Numbered from the stretch's first letter, positions 37,425 to 47,513 are shown. The stretch: 64,000 bases of DNA from Bacteroidales bacterium (GCA_017461285.1 JAFTYS010000026.1:9771-73770); one strand, 5' to 3'. Numbers and translations: made by a program. The notes: generated by a model not told the origin, from the sequence alone.

Positions 37425-39440
37425 CTAGAACATGGCTTTAACCTGATTATAGACATTCTGAGCAGTGAAGCCAAGCTTCTCATCAAGCACCTTGTAAGGA
37501 GCTGAGAAACCGAAGCTTTCGAGACCGAATACCTTTCCGTTGCATCCAACGAGACCCTCGAGGTTGACAGGAAGACCTGCTGTAAGACCGAAGATCTTCG
37601 CTCCGCAAGGGAGGACTGCCTGCTGGTACTCCTTAGGCTGGGTGCGGAAGAGTCCTTCTGAAGGGCAGCTTACGATGCGCACCTTGAGGCCGTCTTCACG
37701 GAGGAGGGCTGCACCTGCAACGAGGGTAGCGACCTCAGAACCAGATGCCACGAGGATTACGTCAGGATTTTCCTCTGAACCTGCAACGACGTATGCGCCC
37801 TTTTCTGCCTGGGTATAGTCGTTTCCTTCAGGAAGCTGCTCGATGTTCTGGCGTGAGAAGATGAGGGCAGTAGGAGTATCGACGTTCTCCATCGCCATCT
37901 TCCAGCACTGCGTTGTCTCGACCGAGTCTGCAGGACGGAGCACGAGAACCGAGTTCTTTCCATGGTGGTTCTTGAGCTTCTCCATGAGGCGGATCTGTGC
38001 CTCCTGCTCTACCGGCTCGTGAGTAGGGCCGTCTTCACCTACGCGGAATGCGTCATGTGTCCAGATGAACTTCACAGGGAGCTCCATGAGGGCAGCCATG
38101 CGCACCGCTGGCTTCATGTAGTCAGAGAACACGAAGAATGTACCGCAAGCCGCGATCACACCGCCGTGGAGAGCCATACCGATGCAGCAGCATGCCATTG
38201 TGAGCTCTGCGACACCTGCCTGGAAGAATGCTCCACTGAAGTCGCCTGATGTGAATGCCTTGGTTTCCTTGAGGAATCCGTCTGTCTTGTCTGAGTTAGA
38301 GAGGTCGGCCGATGCGCAGACCATGTTAGGAACCTGCTTTGCAAGCTGGCTGAGAACGGCTGCAGATGCGTTTCTTGTAGCATCGCCGGCCTTCTGCTGC
38401 ACTGCAGACCAGTCTACCTTAGGAGCAGCTCCGCTGAACCACTCTGCCTGTGCGGCAGCCTTTTCAGGATTTGCTTCAGCCCATGCCTTCTCCTCAGCAT
38501 AACGCTCTGCAACCACTGCCTTGAGCTCTTCAGCACGCTTTGCGTAAAGAGCCTTCACTTCGTCGAAGATCACGAAAGGATTCTCAGGATCGCCGCCGAG
38601 GTTCGCCACAGTGTTCTTGAAAGCGTCGCCGCCGAGAGGCGCGCCGTGGGTCTTGCAGTTGCGCTCGTATGACGAGCCGTCAGCCTTGAGGGCACCCTTG
38701 CCCATCACGCACTTTCCGATGATGAGGACAGGACGGTCGCTTACGGTCTTTGCCTCGTCGAGAGCTGCGCGGATCTGGTCGCAGTCGTTACCGTTGATGG
38801 TGATGACATGCCATCCCCATGCGCGGTACTTCATCTCTGTGTCTTCGGTCATCACCTCGCCGCACTCTGTAGAGAGCTGGATGTCGTTCGAGTCGTAGAA
38901 CATCACGAGGTTGCCGAGGCCGAGGTGGCCTGCTATGCGGCCTGCACCCTGAGATATCTCCTCCTGTACGCCGCCGTCAGAAATATATGCATAAATTGTC
39001 TCCTTTGCGAAGGTAGGGTTTCCGGTGCGGGCTGCAAGGAACTTGGCAGCGATCGCCGCTCCCACTGCGAACACATGACCCTGTCCGAGAGGACCTGATG
39101 TATTCTCGATTCCGCGCATGATGTCCACTTCTGGGTGGCCAGGAGTCGGAGACTCCCACTGGCGGAGCTGCTGGAGCTCTTCAAGAGAGAACTTGCCTGC
39201 GAGAGCAAGCTGCGAATAAAGCATCGGTGCCATGTGGCCCGGGTCAAGGAAGAAACGGTCACGGCCTTCCCACTTAGGGTTTTCCGGGTCATACTGGAGA
39301 TACTCCGAATAGAGCACGTTGATGAAGTCTGCTCCTCCCATGGCTCCGCCAGGATGTCCCGACTTCGCTTTTTCCACCATTGAGGCTGCGAGAATTCTGA
39401 TATTGTCCGCAGCCATGTTCATAACTTTCTTGTCGTTCAT
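37425..39440 (-). CDS. tkt: Transketolase
   Basis: A 671-residue thiamine-diphosphate enzyme of normal length that links the pentose-phosphate pathway and glycolysis. It has SGHPGGAMGGADF near the start, the HGHQ-like loop replaced by FFLDPGHMAPMLYS, the cofactor motif GDGGVQEE as SDGGVQEEISQGAG with NDIQLS, and the C-terminal transketolase domain with EDGPTHEPVEQ and VLRPADSVET. It diverges from the GPH symporter over about 205 bp. Beside xylan-degradation genes it fits a role in handling xylose-derived pentose phosphates. Confidence 0.95.
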   Translation of the reverse strand: MNDKKVMNMAADNIRILAASMVEKAKSGHPGGAMGGADFINVLYSEYLQYDPENPKWEGRDRFFLDPGHMAPMLYSQLALAGKFSLEELQQLRQWESPTPGHPEVDIMRGIENTSGPLGQGHVFAVGAAIAAKFLAARTGNPTFAKETIYAYISDGGVQEEISQGAGRIAGHLGLGNLVMFYDSNDIQLSTECGEVMTEDTEMKYRAWGWHVITINGNDCDQIRAALDEAKTVSDRPVLIIGKCVMGKGALKADGSSYERNCKTHGAPLGGDAFKNTVANLGGDPENPFVIFDEVKALYAKRAEELKAVVAERYAEEKAWAEANPEKAAAQAEWFSGAAPKVDWSAVQQKAGDATRNASAAVLSQLAKQVPNMVCASADLSNSDKTDGFLKETKAFTSGDFSGAFFQAGVAELTMACCCIGMALHGGVIAACGTFFVFSDYMKPAVRMAALMELPVKFIWTHDAFRVGEDGPTHEPVEQEAQIRLMEKLKNHHGKNSVLVLRPADSVETTQCWKMAMENVDTPTALIFSRQNIEQLPEGNDYTQAEKGAYVVAGSEENPDVILVASGSEVATLVAGAALLREDGLKVRIVSCPSEGLFRTQPKEYQQAVLPCGAKIFGLTAGLPVNLEGLVGCNGKVFGLESFGFSAPYKVLDEKLGFTAQNVYNQVKAMF

Positions 39441-39645
39441 GTTATTATAATTAGGATTAGTTTAGTTACATGTATTTTAAAAATCGAATAAAGATAAGCA
39501 TTTTCTTCGACTTTCTAAACAGATTCCATCGATGAATGGCCAAATGTTACATTATTGATATAAAATGAAATCATTCTTGGCAGACTAACAAATAAAAATG
39601 CATAACTTTGTATGAAGAAGAATATAATAGCTAAAACTAAATACC

Positions 39646-41067
39646 ATGGCACAGAACAACAATGCAAATGAAGCTAAAGGCTTCTACAAGCTTTCATGGA
39701 TTCAGCGCATCGGCTTCGGCAGCGGAGACATGGCGCAGAACCTCATCTACCAGACAGTCAGCATCTGGCTGCTCTTCTTCTACACCAATGTATACGGCAT
39801 CAGCCCGGGCGCAGCTGCCCTGATGTTCCTTGTGGTGCGTCTGGTGGACGTATTGTGGGACCCTATCGTAGGAGCATTCGTGGACAAGAGCAACCCTAAA
39901 TGGGGAAAATACCGTTCATGGCTGATCCTCGGAGGTATTCCGCTCGCAGGACTTGCAATCCTCTGCTTCTGGAACCAGTTCAGCGGTTCCCTCGTATATG
40001 CCTATATTACATATGTAGGAATGAGCATGTGCTACACTTTGGTTAATGTCCCTTACGGAGCGCTCAACTCTTCTCTTACAAGAGACACAGAGGAGATCAC
40101 AGTCCTCACTTCGACCAGAATGTTCATGGCCAACCTCGGCGCCCTCATAGTGAAGTCACTTCCTATGGTTCTCGCGATCTTCGCGCCTATGGCTGCTGAC
40201 GGCACGGCTATCATCGACAAGCCTGAATCGGCTTCAGCATGGTTCATCACAATGGCGATCTTCGCGCTTGCCGGACTCGCACTCCTCGTGTTCTGCTTTG
40301 CGCAGTGCAAGGAAAGAGTGGTGATGGATGCGAAGGAGTCGGAGAATGTGAAGGTAAGCGACCTCTGGATGGAGTTCCTCCGCAACAGGCCTTTGAGAGT
40401 CCTCGCATTCTTCTTCATCACTGCTTTCGCAATGATGAGCATCGGAAATGCCGCTGACGCATATTTCATGACATATAACGTAGGTGCGACTCCTGTGATG
40501 ACGACAGCATTCATGTGGCTCGGCACCATCCCTGCATTCATCTTCATGCCTCTCGTTCCAGCAATCAAGCGCAAGATCGGAAAGAAAGGAATGTTCTACC
40601 TCTTCCTCGGAACAGCGGTAGTGGGCATGGCGATGATGTACACATTCGTACAGGTCGAGGCTCTTAAGCAGTTCTGGCTCCTCTGCATCGCGCAGTTCGT
40701 GAAGAGCACAGGTATCATCGTGGCGACAGGCTACATGTGGGCCCTCGTTCCTGAAGTGGTCTCATACGGCGAGTACACATCAGGAAAGCGTATCGCAGGT
40801 ATCGTCAACGCCCTTACAGGCATCTTCTTCAAGGCCGGCATGGCACTCGGCGGAGTGGTTCCGGGCCTCGTGCTTTCAATCGTGAAGTTCGATGCAGCAC
40901 TTCCTCAGCAGACAGCGCTTGCAGAGCAGGGTATCCTCTGGCTCGTATGCGTAATCCCTGCAGTCCTCCTCCTTCTCGCTATGTTCATAATCTCGAAATA
41001 CGAGCTTGAGGACGACGTGATCGACAAGATCAACATGGAGATCGAAGAAAGGGTCAAGAACGCATAA
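39646..41067 (+). CDS. GPH-family sugar:cation symporter (xyloside transporter-like)
   Basis: A 473-residue inner-membrane protein with about 12 hydrophobic segments. The N-terminal GFGSGDMAQNLIYQTVSIWL, the RLVDVLWDPIVGAFVDKS loop followed by WGKYRSWLI, and the later GYMWALVPEVVSYGEYTSGKR are signatures of glycoside-pentoside-hexuronide symporters. The last is a conserved loop with charged residues. The first gene of a plus-strand row with GH10 (17 nt away) and GH43, it probably imports xylo-oligosaccharides. A TAACTTTG at 39603-39610 is a plausible -7 element. Confidence 0.9.
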   Translation: MAQNNNANEAKGFYKLSWIQRIGFGSGDMAQNLIYQTVSIWLLFFYTNVYGISPGAAALMFLVVRLVDVLWDPIVGAFVDKSNPKWGKYRSWLILGGIPLAGLAILCFWNQFSGSLVYAYITYVGMSMCYTLVNVPYGALNSSLTRDTEEITVLTSTRMFMANLGALIVKSLPMVLAIFAPMAADGTAIIDKPESASAWFITMAIFALAGLALLVFCFAQCKERVVMDAKESENVKVSDLWMEFLRNRPLRVLAFFFITAFAMMSIGNAADAYFMTYNVGATPVMTTAFMWLGTIPAFIFMPLVPAIKRKIGKKGMFYLFLGTAVVGMAMMYTFVQVEALKQFWLLCIAQFVKSTGIIVATGYMWALVPEVVSYGEYTSGKRIAGIVNALTGIFFKAGMALGGVVPGLVLSIVKFDAALPQQTALAEQGILWLVCVIPAVLLLLAMFIISKYELEDDVIDKINMEIEERVKNA

Positions 41068-41084
41068 GCCATTGACACACAGCC

Positions 41085-42167
41085 ATGAAAAGAATTTCAA
41101 TAATCGCCGCGATCCTGGCGACAGTATCCTGCAGTGCACCTGCAGAGAAAGGCCTGAAGGACGTCTTCGCTGACAAGTTCTACATCGGAGCCGCAATCAA
41201 CGAGGATGAGATCCGCGGAACAGACACAGAAGGAGTAGAGATCCTCAAGAAGCATTTCAGTTCCATCGTTGCAGAGAACTGCATGAAGTCTGAAGAAATC
41301 CACCCTGAAGAAGGAGTATACAACTTCGAGCTTGCCGACAAGTTCGTTGAGTTCGGTGAAGCGAACGACATGTTCATCATAGGCCACTGCCTCATATGGC
41401 ACTCGCAGCTCGCTCCTTGGTTCCCATACGACGACAAGGGCGAACTTGTGAGCCCCGAAGTCCTCAAGCAGAGGATGAAGGACCACATAACCACCATCGT
41501 GACACGCTACAAGGGCAGAGTCAACGGTTGGGACGTGGTGAACGAGGCGATCGTGGAGGACGGCTCATACAGGAACAGCCCGTTCTACCAGATCCTCGGC
41601 GAGGAGTTCATCCCGCTCGCATTCCAGTATGCCCACGAGGCTGACCCTGATGCAGAGCTTTACCTGAACGACTACGGAATGAACGTGAAGGGAAGACGCG
41701 AGACATATGTGAAGATCATCAAGGATCTCCAGGCACGCGGCCTGCGCATCGACGGCATCGGAATGCAGGGGCATATGGGAATGGACTATCCTGATTTCGG
41801 AGAATTCGAGGAAAGCCTTCTCGCATATGCAGGCACAGGCATCAACGTTATGATCACAGAGTGGGACATGTCCGCGATCCCTACCGTAAACACAGGAGCG
41901 AACGTAAGCGACACAGAGGCCTACAGGAAGGCTCTGGACCCTTACGCGGACGGACTTCCAGCAGAGGTTGCAGAAGAGTGGAACGCTCGCATGAAGACGT
42001 GCATGGACCTTTTCCTGAAGCATGCCGACGTGATCACAAGAGTGACCGCATGGGGCGTGAGCGACAACGATTCATGGAAGAACGACTGGCCGGTGGAAGG
42101 ACGTACAGACTACCCTCTCCTCTTCGACCGCAACCTCGAACTCAAACCATTCCTTAAAGAATATTAG
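41085..42167 (+). CDS. GH10 endo-1,4-beta-xylanase lipoprotein
   Basis: A 360-residue enzyme with a lipoprotein signal (ATVSC, Cys16) and one GH10 catalytic domain covering the rest. The acid/base Glu154 is in WDVVNEAI and the nucleophile Glu259 in MITEWDMS; the conserved HCLIWHSQ and YLNDYGM segments are also present. It cuts the xylan backbone. The lipid anchor places it in the outer or inner membrane facing outwards. It is flanked by a GPH symporter and a cytoplasmic GH43, which together make a minimal xylan pathway. Confidence 0.95.
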   Translation: MKRISIIAAILATVSCSAPAEKGLKDVFADKFYIGAAINEDEIRGTDTEGVEILKKHFSSIVAENCMKSEEIHPEEGVYNFELADKFVEFGEANDMFIIGHCLIWHSQLAPWFPYDDKGELVSPEVLKQRMKDHITTIVTRYKGRVNGWDVVNEAIVEDGSYRNSPFYQILGEEFIPLAFQYAHEADPDAELYLNDYGMNVKGRRETYVKIIKDLQARGLRIDGIGMQGHMGMDYPDFGEFEESLLAYAGTGINVMITEWDMSAIPTVNTGANVSDTEAYRKALDPYADGLPAEVAEEWNARMKTCMDLFLKHADVITRVTAWGVSDNDSWKNDWPVEGRTDYPLLFDRNLELKPFLKEY

Positions 42168-42215
42168 AGTTCAACAAGTTAGGAACTAATAATTAATGCA
42201 CAAAAACAACAAAAC

Positions 42216-43196
42216 ATGAAGACACCTAAAAGATATCTGGTCCCTGAGGACTTTATGGCAGACCCATCGGTACACGTATGGGACGGCAAGATCTATATTT
42301 ACCCTTCACACGACTGGGAACCTGAGGATTTCGTAGAGAACGACAACGGAGACCACTTCAACATGAAGGACTACCATGTGTTCAGCCTCGAGGGCAACGA
42401 TCCTATGACAGCAGAGGTAACAGACCACGGCAAGGTTCTCGACGTTGCAGACATCCCATGGGCAGGACGCCAGCTCTGGGACTGCGAAGTGGCAAGAAAA
42501 GACGGAAAGTACTACATGTACTTCCCTCTCAAGGACAGGAACGACATCTTCCGTCTCGGAGTTGCCATCAGCGACAAGCCTGAAGGACCTTTCATCCCTC
42601 AGCCGGATCCTGTAAAGGGCAGCTACAGCATCGACCCTGCCATCTTCGAGGAGGACGGAAACTATTACATGTATTTCGGAGGTCTTTGGGGCGGCCAGCT
42701 TCAGAGATACAAGGACAACAAGGCTCTCGAGTGCGCTTATCTTCCTGAAGGAAAGGAGCCTGCGCTTCCAGGACGAGTTGTACGTCTCAGCGAGGATATG
42801 CTCGGTTTCGCAGAGGATCCTAAGCCAATAGTCATTCTCGACGAGGAAGGCAAGCCTCTCACAGCTGACAACCCTTACAGATTCTTCGAGGCATCATGGA
42901 TGCACAAGTACAACGGCAAGTACTATTTCTCATATTCGACAGGTGACACCCATTACCTTTGCTACGCGGTAGGTGACAACCCTTACGGACCTTTCACATA
43001 CAAGGGCGTGATCATGACTCCGGTAGTGGGATGGACAACTCACCACTCTATCGTCGAGTTCGGCGGAAAATGGTGGCTCTTCCATCATGACAGCGTTCCT
43101 TCAGGCGGAAAGACCTGGCTCAGGAGCCTCAAGGTCTGCGAGCTCAAGTACAATGAGGACGGTACGATCCAGCCTATCGAAGGTCTTGACGAGTAG
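42216..43196 (+). CDS. GH43-family beta-xylosidase/alpha-L-arabinofuranosidase, cytoplasmic
   Basis: A 326-residue five-bladed propeller enzyme without a signal peptide. ADPSVHVWDGKIYIYPSHD holds the base aspartate, YSIDPAIFEEDGNYYMYFGG the modulating aspartate, and RFFEASWMHKYNGKYYFSYS the acid glutamate, as in GH43. Lack of export and its place after a symporter mean it acts on imported xylo- or arabino-oligosaccharides. Xylosidase and arabinofuranosidase activities cannot be told apart here. It is followed by a long nested hairpin terminator shared with the converging uxuA. Confidence 0.9.
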   Translation: MKTPKRYLVPEDFMADPSVHVWDGKIYIYPSHDWEPEDFVENDNGDHFNMKDYHVFSLEGNDPMTAEVTDHGKVLDVADIPWAGRQLWDCEVARKDGKYYMYFPLKDRNDIFRLGVAISDKPEGPFIPQPDPVKGSYSIDPAIFEEDGNYYMYFGGLWGGQLQRYKDNKALECAYLPEGKEPALPGRVVRLSEDMLGFAEDPKPIVILDEEGKPLTADNPYRFFEASWMHKYNGKYYFSYSTGDTHYLCYAVGDNPYGPFTYKGVIMTPVVGWTTHHSIVEFGGKWWLFHHDSVPSGGKTWLRSLKVCELKYNEDGTIQPIEGLDE

Positions 43197-43208
43197 TCTG
43201 CACCGATT

Positions 43209-43311
43209 ATAAAACAAGCCGGTATTGATTACAGTGACCCCCTCCTGCCTGCGGCAGGGTCCCCCTAGCCGGGGGTGGCATGTCACTTACATCAATACCG
43301 GCTTGTTTTAT
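43209..43311. terminator. Long nested hairpin between GH43 gene and uxuA
   Basis: A perfect 21-bp inverted repeat (43209-43229 with 43291-43311) encloses 61 nt with AGTGAC/GTCACT arms (43233-43238 with 43282-43287) and two inner hairpins, CCTGC/GCAGG and CCCCC/GGGGG. It lies between converging genes like 35313-35414. Confidence 0.65.
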
Positions 43312-43338
43312 TTATACTGTCTACTCGTATTATACTCT

Positions 43339-44568
43339 CTACTGATAGAAGCCGGTCAGTCGGTATGGGAGGTTGAGCTCGCGGTCGACTGTTGCGAGGA
43401 TGCCCTGGACCTGTCCCATTGCGAACATTCTGCCGAGGAAGGAATAGCCTGCGTTATAGCCTTTGTCTCCGTCTCCGAGCATGGTCATTCCATGGTCGAC
43501 ACGCATCGGAAGGGCCGGATTCTCTTTCTCGAAGATGCGTACAAGCTCGATGATGTCCGCACGCCCGCCGAGGTGGCTGGCTTCGGTGAAGTCTCCGTTT
43601 TCGAATATATGGCAAGAGCGCAGATGGACGAAATGGGTACGCGAAGCGTATTTGCGGGCCATTTCCACGACATTGTTCTGCGCGCCGGCAGACAATGATC
43701 CTGCGCAGAAGGTCAGGCCGTTATGAGGATTGTCGACTGCTCCCAGGAACCATTCGATGTCCTCGTCCGATGTCACGATGCGCGGAAGGCCGAGCACAGG
43801 GAACGGAGGGTCGTCAGGATGGACGCACATGTTCATTCCGCATTCTTCGCAGACCGGCATGATGGCCGAAAGGAAGTAGCGCATATTCTCGCGAAGCTGG
43901 TCTTTTGTGATGCCGTCGTAGAGGGAGAGAAGCTGGCGGAAGAGCTCGATCGGGTGCTCGTCGTCTTCGCGGATATTGCCGCTGACGAAGCCCTGGGTCT
44001 TCACGATTATGTTCTCGACAAGCTTGTGCTCCCCTTCCGGAGTCATCTTCGCGCGGAGTTCCTCGACTTCCGCAAGGATATCGCGCTCGACTTCAAGACC
44101 TGGAACCTTGAAGGCCGCCCATTCTTCCTTCGCGCCTTCCCTACCTACTATATATATGTCGAAATAGGCGAATTCAGAGTAGGAGAAGTAGAGGTTTGTC
44201 GTGCCGTTAGGATTCGGGTGGTCAAGGTCTGTACGGGCCCAGTCCAGTACCGGCATGAAGTTATAGCAGATGGTATGTATGCCTTCTGCTGAAAGGTTGC
44301 GGAGGCTCTGCCTGTAGTTCTCTATCAGCTGGTCACGGTCTGCTCCTCCATACTTTATGCTCTCACATACAGGTAGACTTTCCACAACAGACCATCTCAT
44401 GCCGTAGCTTTCTATGTATTCGCGCAGATCGCGTATCTTTTCACGTGTCCACACTTCACCGTTAGGAACATCGTGCAGCGCCGTCACGATGCCTTCTACT
44501 CCGATTTCCCTTAACATGGCAAGAGTGATCTTATCCTTCTTGCCGAACCATCTCCATGTTCTTTCCAT
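43339..44568 (-). CDS. uxuA: Mannonate dehydratase
   Basis: UxuA removes water from D-mannonate to give 2-keto-3-deoxygluconate (KDG) in glucuronate catabolism. The 409 residues are family-typical: MERTWRWFGKKDKITL, the VVESLPVCESIK segment, CYNFMPVLDW, the metal-site region MCVHPDDPPFPVLGLPRIV, THFVHLRS and MRVDHGMTMLGD. TAATTTTG on the minus strand (44588-44595) is the probable promoter, back to back with TAAATTTG (44608-44615) for the esterase. The KDG kinase and KDPG aldolase that use its product are near the right end of the window. Confidence 0.95.
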   Translation of the reverse strand: MERTWRWFGKKDKITLAMLREIGVEGIVTALHDVPNGEVWTREKIRDLREYIESYGMRWSVVESLPVCESIKYGGADRDQLIENYRQSLRNLSAEGIHTICYNFMPVLDWARTDLDHPNPNGTTNLYFSYSEFAYFDIYIVGREGAKEEWAAFKVPGLEVERDILAEVEELRAKMTPEGEHKLVENIIVKTQGFVSGNIREDDEHPIELFRQLLSLYDGITKDQLRENMRYFLSAIMPVCEECGMNMCVHPDDPPFPVLGLPRIVTSDEDIEWFLGAVDNPHNGLTFCAGSLSAGAQNNVVEMARKYASRTHFVHLRSCHIFENGDFTEASHLGGRADIIELVRIFEKENPALPMRVDHGMTMLGDGDKGYNAGYSFLGRMFAMGQVQGILATVDRELNLPYRLTGFYQ

Positions 44569-44656
44569 ATTGTACGATTAATCTCCCCAAAATTACAAGT
44601 TTTTTATTAAATTTGTATGATTTAACGGAAGATTAACACTGAAACTGATATATACA

Positions 44657-46105
44657 ATGAAAAGAATCATCACAATCATCCTCCTTGCCTGCATGTGCTT
44701 GGCTGCGGAGGCAAAACTTACCCTTTCAAGCTTATGCAGCGACGGAATGGTGCTGCAGCAGAAGACAGAGGCCGCAATCTGGGGATTTGCAACGCCTGGC
44801 GCACAGATCAGCGTAACGACTTCATGGGACGGGAAGACCTATCGTGCGAAGGCTGATGCTGACGGAAGATGGACTGCAAAGGTTGCGACTCCGGCAGCAA
44901 GCTACAAGCCGTACACAGTCACTGTAAAGGGCGACGGTTCAAGCCTCAAGATAAACGACGTTCTCGTCGGAGAAGTATGGCTTGCTTCCGGACAGAGCAA
45001 TATGGAGATGCCGATGAAGGGTTTCTACAACTGCCCTGTGGAAAATGCCCAGGCATACATCTGCGCCCCTGCGGCAAAGGAGAAGATCAGGATGTTCACG
45101 ATACGCCCGACCCAGTCTTACGAGCCTCTCGACAATGCAGACGACAGCAGATGGGAAGGTGCGGAACCATCTACCATACAGTGGATGAGCGCGACTGCAT
45201 ATTTCTTCGCGCACCAGCTGAACAGGATGCTTGACGTTCCTGTCGGCATCGTTTCAATCGCCTATGGCGGCGCACGCGTCGAGAGCTGGACTCCGAAGGA
45301 AATCCTCGAGACTTATCCGGACGAAAACCTTGACAAGGCCCATATCGAGGCCATGACACACTACCACAGGCCATATCTGGCATACAACGCGATGCTTAAT
45401 CCTGTAAAGGGTTATACCATCAAGGGATTCATCTGGTACCAGGGATGCTCTAACGTGGGCTTCCACGAGCAGTTCGTTGAGCGCATGGGCAATATGGTAA
45501 GCCATTGGAGAGAGTGCTGGAACGATACAGAGGCAGAACTTCCGTTCTATATGGTGGAGATCGCTCCATACCGCTACAAGCCAGAAACCGCAGTCAGCTA
45601 CGCTTCCCTGCTCCGTCAGGCGCAGCATGATGCCGCGAAGGCTATTCCTAACAGCGCAATCGTCGTTACCAACGACCTCGTGGAGAGCTACGAGAAGGAC
45701 AACATCCATCCTGCGAAGAAGTTCGAGGTGGGCGACAGGCTTGCACGTCTTGCCCTCAACCGCGACTACGGATTCGACGCTGTAGCATGCTACAGTCCTG
45801 AAGCTGTGAGATGCTATAACTACAGAGACCTGCCGAACGAGCTCGCTGTGGAGTTCACGAACATGGACAACGGCATCAGCAGATGGATGGAGATCGAGGG
45901 ACTCGAAGTGGCAGGCAGCGAAGGCATATTCTATCCTGTCACTTACGCATATTTCGAATATGAGCCTAAGGTATTGAGGATCAGATGCGAGAAGGTATGG
46001 GACCCATGCGAGGTACGTTACGGCTGGGGAGACTTCAACCCTGGCAACCTCAAGAACTCTGACGGCATGCCGGTAGCTCCGTTCTGGATCAAGTTGGACA
46101 AATAA
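44657..46105 (+). CDS. SGNH-type carbohydrate acetylesterase (sialate O-acetylesterase-like)
   Basis: A 482-residue protein with a Sec signal peptide (to about residue 19, CLAAEA) and a SASA-type esterase domain: VGEVWLASGQSNMEM holds the catalytic serine, the PVGIVSIAYGGARVESW and GFIWYQGCSNV blocks are typical, and DNIHP provides the aspartate/histidine pair. The family was named for sialic acid esterases, but many Bacteroidota members act on acetylated plant polysaccharides. Next to the xylanase and mannonate dehydratase, removal of acetyl groups from glucuronoxylan is the likely role. It is followed by an SDR gene after 13 nt. Confidence 0.85.
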   Translation: MKRIITIILLACMCLAAEAKLTLSSLCSDGMVLQQKTEAAIWGFATPGAQISVTTSWDGKTYRAKADADGRWTAKVATPAASYKPYTVTVKGDGSSLKINDVLVGEVWLASGQSNMEMPMKGFYNCPVENAQAYICAPAAKEKIRMFTIRPTQSYEPLDNADDSRWEGAEPSTIQWMSATAYFFAHQLNRMLDVPVGIVSIAYGGARVESWTPKEILETYPDENLDKAHIEAMTHYHRPYLAYNAMLNPVKGYTIKGFIWYQGCSNVGFHEQFVERMGNMVSHWRECWNDTEAELPFYMVEIAPYRYKPETAVSYASLLRQAQHDAAKAIPNSAIVVTNDLVESYEKDNIHPAKKFEVGDRLARLALNRDYGFDAVACYSPEAVRCYNYRDLPNELAVEFTNMDNGISRWMEIEGLEVAGSEGIFYPVTYAYFEYEPKVLRIRCEKVWDPCEVRYGWGDFNPGNLKNSDGMPVAPFWIKLDK

Positions 46106-46118
46106 ATGAGATAGACAT

Positions 46119-46931
46119 ATGAACAAGCTTTTTGACATTACAGGAAAAGTCGTTGTGATTACCGGAGGTACAGGCATCCTCGGTAAGGCAATCGCAAAGT
46201 ATCTGGCGCTCGAGGGTGCCAAGGTGGTGATTCTCGGCCGCAGGGCTGAAGCCGGAGAGGCTATCGTTGCCGACATCAAGGCAGCAGGCGGAGAGGCGAT
46301 GTTCCTCAAGACCGATGTGATGAACCAGGAGGTTCTCGAGCAGAATCTTGCGGACATCGTAGCAGCTTACGGCCGCGTGGATTCGCTCCTCAACGCCGCA
46401 GGCGGAAACATGCCGGGAGCTACGATCGCTCCGACAGGAACATTCTTCGACCTCAAGCCGGAGGAATTCCAGAAGGTGCTTGACCTCAACCTCACAGGAA
46501 CCGTGATCCCGTCACAGGTGTTCCTGAAGCAGATGGTGGAGCAGGGAGAAGGAACGATAGTGAACTTCTCAAGCATGGCGGCCTTCCGCCCTATGACACG
46601 TGTGGCAGGCTATGCCGCAGCCAAGGCAGGCATCAGCAACTTCACGGCATTCCTCGCTACAGAGGTCGCGAAGAAGTTCGGAGAGAAGATCCGCGTCAAT
46701 GCGATAGCTCCGGGATTCTTCCTCACAGAGCAGAACCGCACACTTCTTACAAATCCTGACGGTTCATGGACACAGAGAGGTGCCGACGTGATCCGCCAGA
46801 CTCCGTTCGGACGCATGGGCGAGCCGGAAGAGCTTTGCGGAACCATCCATTACCTCATCAGCGACGCATCGAAGTTCGTTACAGGAACTGTCGCTGTCGT
46901 GGACGGAGGATTCAACACATTCGCAATGTAG
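46119..46931 (+). CDS. SDR-family oxidoreductase, probably D-mannonate oxidoreductase (UxuB-type function)
   Basis: The 270-residue short-chain dehydrogenase has the cofactor motif TGGTGILGKAI, the NAAGGNMPG loop, the catalytic serine in VNFSSMAAF, the YAAAKAG tyrosine/lysine pair and the C-terminal VTGTVAVVDGGFNTFAM. Such SDRs stand beside uxuA in many Bacteroidota and reduce fructuronate to mannonate. Here uxuA is the second neighbour on the opposite strand, which supports that role. It is followed by a DJ-1-like gene after 6 nt. Fructuronate specificity is inference. Confidence 0.8.
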   Translation: MNKLFDITGKVVVITGGTGILGKAIAKYLALEGAKVVILGRRAEAGEAIVADIKAAGGEAMFLKTDVMNQEVLEQNLADIVAAYGRVDSLLNAAGGNMPGATIAPTGTFFDLKPEEFQKVLDLNLTGTVIPSQVFLKQMVEQGEGTIVNFSSMAAFRPMTRVAGYAAAKAGISNFTAFLATEVAKKFGEKIRVNAIAPGFFLTEQNRTLLTNPDGSWTQRGADVIRQTPFGRMGEPEELCGTIHYLISDASKFVTGTVAVVDGGFNTFAM

Positions 46932-46937
46932 TCTGAC

Positions 46938-47513
46938 ATGAAAGGAGTATACGTATTTCTGGCCGACGGCTTCGAGGTTTCCGAAGCCCTTACGACCGTG
47001 AACATGCTTCGCAGAGGCGGAGTGAATGTCAAGACCGTATCAATCTATGACGACAGGATCGTCACAAGTTCAAACAGGATTCCGGTCGTGGCCGACATGG
47101 CTTTCGGAGAATTCAGGGCATCGACTTCGTTCGGTCCATGCCTTCCTTCGGATGTGATGATATTTCCTGGCGGAATGCCGGGTTCGTCGAACCTTGCGGC
47201 ATTCGGCAAGCTGATGGACATCATGCAGCAGCATTACACAGAAGGTGGCACTCTTGCAGCCATCTGTGCAGCACCAAGCGTCGTATTGAGTCTTCTTCCT
47301 GATCTTCAGGGCAAGAGGATGACATGCTACGACGGCTTCGAAGAGGCTCTGACCGCCAAAGGAGCTGAGTATGTCAAGGAAGGCGTCGTAACCGACGGCC
47401 AGCTCATTACCGGACGCGGTCCGGGCTGGGCCGTCGACTTCGGCCTGGCGATCCTGGCCAAACTCAAAGGCCAGGAAGTCGCCGACAAAGTCAAGGCAGG
47501 TCTGATGCTGTAA
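46938..47513 (+). CDS. DJ-1/PfpI-family protein
   Basis: The 191-residue product is of DJ-1/PfpI type: GVYVFLADGFEVSEALTTVNML with the conserved glutamate, the GGMPGSSNL loop, and the nucleophile elbow LAAICAAPSVVL with the reactive cysteine, followed by the GFEEAL and RGPGWAVDFGL segments. The family includes deglycase/chaperone-like stress proteins. It ends the esterase-SDR row and is probably cotranscribed with it. A strong hairpin terminator follows. Confidence 0.9.
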   Translation: MKGVYVFLADGFEVSEALTTVNMLRRGGVNVKTVSIYDDRIVTSSNRIPVVADMAFGEFRASTSFGPCLPSDVMIFPGGMPGSSNLAAFGKLMDIMQQHYTEGGTLAAICAAPSVVLSLLPDLQGKRMTCYDGFEEALTAKGAEYVKEGVVTDGQLITGRGPGWAVDFGLAILAKLKGQEVADKVKAGLML

